Below are positions 58,696 through 64,000 of a DNA stretch of 64,000 bases, piece by piece. The stretch spans positions 3,210 to 67,209 of the forward strand of contig CAYRPN010000017.1 in NCBI GenBank assembly GCA_964426135.1, in the 5' to 3' direction. The stretch comes from CAYRPN01 sp964426135 (GTDB taxonomy: Bacteria; Planctomycetota; Phycisphaerae; Phycisphaerales; Phycisphaeraceae). A model generated the notes under the pieces. The model did no database searches. It was given only the letters and a program-made list of their open reading frames with translations, and was not told where the DNA came from. The position numbers and the translations under genes are program-made. Each line of letters opens with the position of its first letter. Position 1 is the stretch's first letter.

Positions 58696-61245
58696 ATGGA
58701 AGCGATGACCACCCCTCCCCGCCAACCCGTGCCGCGCTTGTTGACGTGCCTTGTCGCACTGGCGATCACGATGAGTGGCGGCTCCGGTTTGTCGGCGGCG
58801 GAGGTGTCGCCGCGCGTCCCCGTCGAGGTCGCACAGGTGATCGACGCCTATTGCGTCTCATGCCACGGCCCCGACAAGCAGAAGGGCAAGGTCCGACTGG
58901 ACCAGATGAGCACGCTGCCTGCTGATGCGTTTGGCAAGCTGATTCACCGGACGCACGAGGCGCTGGAGTTCCAGGGCATGCCCCCGGAGGATGCCAAGCA
59001 ACCGACGGCGGCGCAGCGGAAGGTCCTGACCGACTGGGTGTTGTCCCAGTCCGACGCCATCGGCCACGGGCAGGATGCGGACAAGCTTCGCTATCCGCAG
59101 TACGGGAACTACGTCGATCACGATCGGCTCTTCGATGGCAGCATCAAGGCGAATGCCTACACGCCGGCGCGGCGCTGGCTGGTCAGCCCGCAGATTTTCC
59201 AGGAGCGCGTGCTGGACGTCTTCAGGCTCGAAGGCCGGGAACGCGAAGGCAACCGTCGCGGGTTCTTCGGCGTGACCAACCCCTTCGTGCTGCCCGACCA
59301 TCCGGGCGTCCGCTACTACGACCTGACCGCCCTGGACGGCGGACACCTGCTGGTCATGCTGGGCAACGCCCAGTGGATCGCGAAGAAGCAGATTCACGCG
59401 GCCCGGATCAAGAGCGGCCAGATCAAGGCCGACGCCATCGAGAACAACAGCGACCGCTGGTATCCCAAGACGACGCCGGCGGCGTTCGAGGCGATCATTC
59501 TCGCCAAGTCGACGCCGACCGACGCGCAGATCAACGACGCAATCCGGACGCAGTTCGACCTCGTGCTGCGCCGCCAGCCCAGCGCGGCGGAGGTGAGCAA
59601 GTACCTCGCCCTGGCGCGCAGCTCGATGGACCTGGCGGGGAACACCGACGGCCTGCGGCAGATGATGTCGACGGTTCTGCTGGAGTCGGAGTTCCTCTAC
59701 CGCATCGAGATGGGCGCCGGCGAAGCGGATTCGCACGGCCGGCGCAGCCTCTCTCCCCGTGAGGCCGGTGACGCGATTGCCTATGCCCTGGGCGACCGCG
59801 GCCCCGATGCCGCGCTGCTCAAGGCCGCCGACGCAGGCCGGCTGCGGACGAAGGAAGACTATCGACGCGAAGTGACCCGCCTGCTTGCCGACAACGATTA
59901 CTGGCGCGGCCCCGTCGATCCCGCGCTCAACGGCAAGCACATCCAGTCCCATGTCACCGCCCACCCCAAGATCATCCGCTTCTTCCGCGAGTTCTTCGGC
60001 TACCCCAACGCCACCAAGGTTTTCAAAGACATCCCGCGCAGCGGCGGCTACTACCAGAACCCCGACCGCGGACACCTGGGCACGCCGGGCTGGCTGATTC
60101 AGGAGGCCGACGAACTGGTCATCTGGTGCGTCGAGAAGGATCGCCGCGTCTTCGAGAACCTGCTCACCACCGATCACTACTTCGTCTACCACAACATGAG
60201 CACCGACGCCGGGCGAAAACTCATCGCCCAGTGGAAGCAGATTCACGACACGCTCAAGGACGAGGACTGGCGCGGCAAGCCCGAGGAAGTGATTGGCAAG
60301 CACGCCAAGCTCCTGTCGGCCGCCCGCATCGTCGAAGGCAAGGAGTCGGAGTACTGGAAGCAGAAGCGTTCGTTCCTTTCCTACATGTACTACTTCGAGG
60401 ACACCTTCGGCCAGGGGCGCACGCCGTTCACGCGCGGACCGTTCACCCACGGCTACAGCTATCACCACTCCGTCGCCTACAACCTCCCGCCGCTGCCCGA
60501 GCGCGGCCGGTACGAAGGCGTGGAGACGCCGCGCTACAAGGCGCCGAAGGACGCGCCGCCGTACTGGGATTACCCCGTCGAGCAGCCGTTCAAAGTCGCC
60601 AACCGCAAGGGCCTGCTCACGCATCCCGCCTGGCTGGTGGCACACTCGCAGAACACCGCGACCGACCCGGTGCGGCGCGGCAAGTGGGTGCGAGAAAAGC
60701 TCCTGGCCGGGCATGTGCCGGACGTGCCCATCACCGTGGATGCCCAGATTCCTGAGGATCCGCACAAGACCCTGCGCCAGCGCCTCGACGCCGTCACATC
60801 CAAGCAGGAATGCTGGCGCTGCCATCAGCACATGAACCCGCTGGGCCTGCCCTTTGAGGTGTTTGACGACTTCGGCCGGCACCGCAAAGAGGAGAGCCTG
60901 GAGTACCCGGAAAACATCATCGCCAAGGCCCGGGACAAGTACGGCGCGGACCAATACAAGACGCTGCCCGTGAATCCCAAAGGCCACCTCAAAGGCACCG
61001 GCGATTCGGCGCTCGATGGCGATGTGACCGACGCGCTGGACCTGATCGATCGTTTGGCGAAGTCGCAGCGTGCGCGCCAGTCGATCATCCGTCACGCGTT
61101 CCGTTTCTACATGGGACGCAACGAGATGTTAAGCGATTCACAGACCCTGATCGACGCCGACCGCGCCTATGTCGAAAGCGACGGCAGCTTCAAGGCCGTC
61201 ATCGTTTCGCTCCTGACGTCGGACTCCTTCATGTATCGCAAGTAA
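58696..61245 (+). CDS. DUF1592/DUF1588/DUF1585-type planctomycete cytochrome-domain protein
   Basis: 849 aa. Signal peptide (LLTCLVALAITMSGGSGLSA), then a PSCyt-like single heme motif CVSCHGPDKQ near residue 53. Then the long DUF1587/1592/1588/1585 chain: EFLYRIEMG, a mid-section with FFREFFGYPNATKVFKDIPR and EADELVIWCVEKDRRVFENL, SLLTHPAWLVAHSQNTATDP-type segment and C-terminal CWRCHQHMNPLGLPFEVFDD (a second CxxCH), GDVTDALDLIDRLAKSQRAR and RNEMLSDSQTLIDADRAY. The DUF1552 partner lies downstream. Its stop TAA is the left border of the O1 element copy D. Role unproven, presumably in periplasmic redox or polysaccharide-associated processes. Confidence 0.9.
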   Translation: MEAMTTPPRQPVPRLLTCLVALAITMSGGSGLSAAEVSPRVPVEVAQVIDAYCVSCHGPDKQKGKVRLDQMSTLPADAFGKLIHRTHEALEFQGMPPEDAKQPTAAQRKVLTDWVLSQSDAIGHGQDADKLRYPQYGNYVDHDRLFDGSIKANAYTPARRWLVSPQIFQERVLDVFRLEGREREGNRRGFFGVTNPFVLPDHPGVRYYDLTALDGGHLLVMLGNAQWIAKKQIHAARIKSGQIKADAIENNSDRWYPKTTPAAFEAIILAKSTPTDAQINDAIRTQFDLVLRRQPSAAEVSKYLALARSSMDLAGNTDGLRQMMSTVLLESEFLYRIEMGAGEADSHGRRSLSPREAGDAIAYALGDRGPDAALLKAADAGRLRTKEDYRREVTRLLADNDYWRGPVDPALNGKHIQSHVTAHPKIIRFFREFFGYPNATKVFKDIPRSGGYYQNPDRGHLGTPGWLIQEADELVIWCVEKDRRVFENLLTTDHYFVYHNMSTDAGRKLIAQWKQIHDTLKDEDWRGKPEEVIGKHAKLLSAARIVEGKESEYWKQKRSFLSYMYYFEDTFGQGRTPFTRGPFTHGYSYHHSVAYNLPPLPERGRYEGVETPRYKAPKDAPPYWDYPVEQPFKVANRKGLLTHPAWLVAHSQNTATDPVRRGKWVREKLLAGHVPDVPITVDAQIPEDPHKTLRQRLDAVTSKQECWRCHQHMNPLGLPFEVFDDFGRHRKEESLEYPENIIAKARDKYGADQYKTLPVNPKGHLKGTGDSALDGDVTDALDLIDRLAKSQRARQSIIRHAFRFYMGRNEMLSDSQTLIDADRAYVESDGSFKAVIVSLLTSDSFMYRK

Positions 61246-61442
61246 GGATCGTGACCGAAATAACTTCCCGACTTGGTCGTTTCCGATTCCCCTCCCTCTT
61301 AGGGAGGGGTTAGGGGAGGGTCGGGGCGCACTGCGTGATTGTGCATGAAATCAGGCTGTTTGCCCGACCCTCCCCCTGCCCCTCCCTAAAAGGGAGGGGA
61401 GTTCGATCCGTGCAAATCGGGAAGTTATTTCGATTCCATTCC
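61246..61442. repeat. Palindromic element O1 copy D, core I3
   Basis: 197 bp. O1 shell (GGATCGTGACCGAAATAACT left, AGTTATTTCGATTCCATTCC right) holding I3 (CCCCTCCCTCTTAGGGAGGG and GGGAGGGTCGGG... with complements) where copies A-C have I1. Left border TAA is the stop codon of the preceding gene; right border is TTA. Lies between the DUF1592 and DUF1552 genes, so it separates two partners of one operon. The I3 core is in the opposite orientation to that in O3 (36344-36533). Confidence 0.88.
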
Positions 61443-61461
61443 TTAGAAAGGCAGCTTCGCG

Positions 61462-62883
61462 ATGTTCAACCGAAGAGATTTCCTCCGCCATTCGGCCTTG
61501 ACCACCGGCGGCCTGATGATGGCGCCCTGGCTTGCAGAGGTGCTGGGCGCGACGGCTGCGAATGCTGCCGGGACGAAGATGCCCAAGCGGTTCATCTTCG
61601 TGCACAAAGGCAACGGCCTTTTCCCGCACGTGATGGTGCCGCCGTCGCTGAGCGCGGAGGATCAAACGAAGGAAAAAGCCAAGCAGGCCTTCACCGCCGA
61701 TCTGAACAAGCACGACCTGCCCGCGTGGATGTCGCCGCTGGCGGCGCACAAGAAGGAGATGACCATTCTCCAGGGCTTGTCGGGCAAGATGTGCACCACC
61801 GGCCACCACACCTGGCAGTCCTCGCTGGGCGTGTACAAGGCCAACGAACGCCTCAGTTCCATCAAGTGGGCCACCGTTGACTTCGAACTCGCCCGGCTCT
61901 TCCCCTCGCCCCTGGAGCACGTCGAACTCGCCTGCTTTCCCAACGACGGCGGCAACGCCCGAGGCAACATCAACGGCATCGAGACCGGCTTCTCCGCACG
62001 CGGCCCGCAGCAGCCCAACTATGCCTTCGGCTCCCCCAAGGTCGCCATGCGGGAGCTCTTCAAATCCGTCTCCGGCAAAAAAGAAGAGCAGGTCCAGTAC
62101 GAACTCCAGCGAAAAATGCTCGAGTTCATTGCCGGTTCCGAGACCGGCCTGATGCAGGGACTCCAAGGCGCTGAGCGCGCCAAGGTCGCTTCCTACGCCG
62201 ACTCCGTCGAGGCCGTCCGCATTCGCAACCGCAAGGTGGACGCCATGGCCGACACGATCCGCAAGCATGTCCCCAAACTCGACGACAAGTATTTTGCCGA
62301 CGAACTCTCCACGGTCGATCGCCAGCTCGGCCACACCGAAATCCTCCTGGCCACGCTCATCTCCGGACTCACCAACGTCGTCACCTTCACCGTCGATGAA
62401 CTGGGCACGACGTACACCGGCCTGCCCGGCATCGAGAACGAACGCGTCAACCTCCACGACGTGGGTCACGGCAAATCCGTCGGCGCCGTCAGTGCCGACG
62501 CCGTCCGCGAGAAGGTCCGCCATCAGCACATGAAGCTGATCGACACCATCGTCACCCGCCTCAAAGCCGTGCCCGAAGGCGATGGCAACATGTTCGACAG
62601 CACCATGCTTTTCTACTTCCCCGACAACGGCGAGACCCATCACAGCAACGGCGTCGAATGGCCTTTCATCGTCCTCGCCGGCGACCAGGTCCGCCTCAAC
62701 ATCGCCGGCAAATACATCCGCCTGCCCAAGCACGGCGACGAGGGGCACATGACCCTGGGCAACTGGTACACCACCATCCTCAACGCCTACGGCAACCCGA
62801 TCAGCCACTACGGCGACCTCGACCTGGCCCTGGAGCGCATGAAGCGCGAACAGACCGGCCCGATCAAGCAGTTCCTTGCCTGA
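61462..62883 (+). CDS. DUF1552 family secreted protein, Tat signal
   Basis: 473 aa. NRRDFLRHSALTTGGLMMAP is a twin-arginine leader followed by a hydrophobic stretch and AANAAG, so the folded protein is exported by Tat. DUF1552 markers: RFIFVHKGNGLFPHVMVPPS, ILQGLSGKMCTTGHHTWQSS, ARGNINGIETGFSARGPQQP and MFDSTMLFYFPDNGETHHSN. It lacks known catalytic residues; the family resembles DUF1501/sulfatase-like alkaline-phosphatase folds. Almost always next to DUF1592-type cytochromes, as here, and presumably acts with it. GAAAGG lies 11 nt upstream of the start. Confidence 0.9.
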   Translation: MFNRRDFLRHSALTTGGLMMAPWLAEVLGATAANAAGTKMPKRFIFVHKGNGLFPHVMVPPSLSAEDQTKEKAKQAFTADLNKHDLPAWMSPLAAHKKEMTILQGLSGKMCTTGHHTWQSSLGVYKANERLSSIKWATVDFELARLFPSPLEHVELACFPNDGGNARGNINGIETGFSARGPQQPNYAFGSPKVAMRELFKSVSGKKEEQVQYELQRKMLEFIAGSETGLMQGLQGAERAKVASYADSVEAVRIRNRKVDAMADTIRKHVPKLDDKYFADELSTVDRQLGHTEILLATLISGLTNVVTFTVDELGTTYTGLPGIENERVNLHDVGHGKSVGAVSADAVREKVRHQHMKLIDTIVTRLKAVPEGDGNMFDSTMLFYFPDNGETHHSNGVEWPFIVLAGDQVRLNIAGKYIRLPKHGDEGHMTLGNWYTTILNAYGNPISHYGDLDLALERMKREQTGPIKQFLA

Positions 62884-62925
62884 GCGCGCCTTCGATTCCC
62901 CTTACACCTAGCGCGTGCGTGAGAA

Positions 62926-63007
62926 GGGAGGGCGAAGCTCCTGCTGAGCCGCGAAAAACGGCGGGCGCACGAGGTTGTTCGCGGCTCGGCGGGAGCCTCG
63001 CCCTCCC
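62926..63007. repeat. Inverted repeat between DUF1552 and SpoU genes
   Basis: Arms GGGAGGGCGAAGCTCCTGCT... and ...GCGGGAGCCTCGCCCTCCC, about 30 bp each with a few mismatches, around a loop that includes AAACGGCGGGCGCACGAGGT. Occupies most of the 184-nt gap. No T-run, so not called a terminator. Confidence 0.82.
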
Positions 63008-63067
63008 AACTGCAATTGCCCTGCCTCGTCTCCCTTCTCCCTCGTTCCCTCCTGTACATTACTTCCC

Positions 63068-63913
63068 GTGTCGCAGCCGCTTCGCATCACGAGCACGGAT
63101 AACCCGCGGGTCAAAGCGGTGCTGCGCCTGCGCGACAGCCGCGATCGGCGCGAGTCGGGCCTGCTGATCGCCGAGGGCTTTCGCGAAGTGGAACGCGCGC
63201 TGGCCGCGGGGCTGCGGCCGATCGAGTGGTACGCCTGCGCGGAACTGCTCGGCTTCGATATCCCGACATTGCTGGCGCGCTTGCCGTGGAGCAAGTCCGC
63301 GGGGGACGCGCTGGGCCACGATGTTTCCGCCGCGGTGCTGCGCAAGCTGGCCTACCGGGACGATCCGGAGGGCGTGATCGCGGTCTTCGAGCAGCCTCGC
63401 TACTCGCTGGCGACGCTGCCGAATCCGGCGGATGGATTGTGGCTGGTGGGCGTGGGCATCGAGAAGCCCGGCAACCTCGGGGCCATGGCCCGCACCTGCG
63501 CCGCCGCCGGCGCGGCTGGATTGCTCGCGGCCGACGCCCCCATCGATCCCTTCAACCCCAACGCCATTCGCGCCTCCACCGGCGCTGTCTTCTCGCTGCC
63601 CGTGGTGAGCAGCACCAGCGACGAACTGCTGACGTGGCTGATTTCCAGGCGGATTCGCCTGTTCGCCGCGGCGATCGCCCCCGCCGCGACGCCATACACG
63701 CAGGTGGATTTCGACGGGCGCATCGCCATCGTCATCGGCGCGGAGGATGAGGGCCTGCCGGACGAATGGATCGACCTGGCCCGGAAAACCGGCGGCGACG
63801 CCGTGATCGTGCCCATGCGAACCGACCGCGTGGATTCGCTGAACGCATCCGTCGCGGCCGGCGTGCTGCTGTTTGAAGCAGTGCGGCAGCGGGAACGCCG
63901 GAGCGATCGATGA
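63068..63913 (+). CDS. SpoU-family RNA 2'-O-methyltransferase (TrmH/RlmB type)
   Basis: 281 aa from the GTG at 63068; the longer frame runs back into the palindrome. N-terminal substrate-binding domain: ITSTDNPRVKAVLRLRDSRD, then RRESGLLIAEGFREVERALA (the RNA-binding L30e-like part). SPOUT motifs: 1 VGVGIEKPGNLGAMARTCAAAG, 2 IAIVIGAEDEGLPDEWIDLA, and 3 VPMRTDRVDSLNASVAAGVL, which form the knot that binds S-adenosylmethionine. It should 2'-O-methylate an rRNA or tRNA ribose; which one is not resolved by sequence. Last complete gene in the window. Confidence 0.92.
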   Translation: MSQPLRITSTDNPRVKAVLRLRDSRDRRESGLLIAEGFREVERALAAGLRPIEWYACAELLGFDIPTLLARLPWSKSAGDALGHDVSAAVLRKLAYRDDPEGVIAVFEQPRYSLATLPNPADGLWLVGVGIEKPGNLGAMARTCAAAGAAGLLAADAPIDPFNPNAIRASTGAVFSLPVVSSTSDELLTWLISRRIRLFAAAIAPAATPYTQVDFDGRIAIVIGAEDEGLPDEWIDLARKTGGDAVIVPMRTDRVDSLNASVAAGVLLFEAVRQRERRSDR

Positions 63914-64000
63914 ACCGACCTGGTGCGCATCGAGCGGATGAACCTTAGTACTACAACGCTACAAGAGCCGGATTTGCCGCAAATTCAGGCTGTTTTCGAT
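63914..64000. other. Right edge, 87 nt after SpoU gene, no gene seen
   Basis: Contains no start codon with a ribosome-binding site or palindrome that I could identify; the next gene is outside the window. Confidence 0.6.

Noticed and set aside
58858..61095. Long minus-strand frame antisense to the DUF1592 gene
   Set aside because: Same reasoning: the sense gene has clear family motifs across the whole length.
1..64000. tRNA, rRNA, replication origin, phage genes
   Set aside because: Looked for typical cloverleaf ends, rRNA motifs and phage structural or integrase motifs by eye and saw none; a covariance-model scan would be needed to exclude a tRNA.

Overview
The window is high-GC, densely coded bacterial DNA, most likely from a member of the Planctomycetota (possibly a Phycisphaerae-like lineage). 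Taxonomic clues are gene families and pairings common in that phylum: a DUF1592/DUF1588-type cytochrome with a DUF1552 partner, a five-heme c-type cytochrome beside a secreted beta-propeller protein, a very large secreted PQQ-repeat/LamG protein, an H-X9-DG prepilin-like protein, and a dihydroorotate-dehydrogenase-like gene next to pyruvate:ferredoxin oxidoreductase. No rRNA, tRNA, CRISPR array, prophage or intact transposase was recognised.

Layout. 1-3.6 kb: secreted propeller (cut by the window edge) and multiheme cytochrome, minus strand. 3.8-8.1 kb: pyruvate carboxylase followed by the biotin ligase that would load it. 8.4-18.3 kb, minus strand: giant PQQ-repeat protein, a frameshifted fragment, a PNPOx-like flavoprotein, the DHOD-like gene and nifJ. 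18.8-22.1 kb: FtsX-type permease, histidine-rich lipoprotein and DUF3299 lipoprotein, a possible metal-uptake set without a local ATPase. 22.1-24.3 kb: remnants of a restriction-modification island (truncated Vsr, C-protein-like regulator with tandem operators, HNH nuclease, C-terminal scrap of a cytosine methyltransferase). 24.8-46.3 kb: mostly housekeeping genes (EF-G-like GTPase, SNF2 helicase, MEMO/AmrB, tpiA, secG, yicC, nuoI-like, serA) with three small toxin-antitoxin-like pairs and a PRC-barrel protein. 44.7-54.3 kb: glycosyltransferase-like membrane protein, TgpA/DUF58 pair, lipoprotein, scpB, amidase, zinc-ribbon and prepilin-like proteins. 54.4-64 kb: two M14 carboxypeptidase-like proteins, the DUF1592/DUF1552 pair and a SpoU methyltransferase.

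The most striking content is intergenic. Many gaps hold long palindromes that look modular: a few outer shells (O1, O2, O3) enclose different inner palindromic cores (I1-I5), and the same core appears in different shells and orientations. Several shells are bordered by 3-bp TAA or TTA duplications. One copy (37600-37723) interrupts a gene fragment whose uninterrupted paralogue lies 0.9 kb away, so the pre-insertion sequence can be read directly; this indicates that the palindromes are or were mobile (MITE-like). A separate ~225-bp element occurs in two inverted copies 12.6 kb apart and shares a 34-nt identical core. Short 7- and 8-bp tandem arrays also sit in many gaps, and in two places appear to have entered coding sequence.
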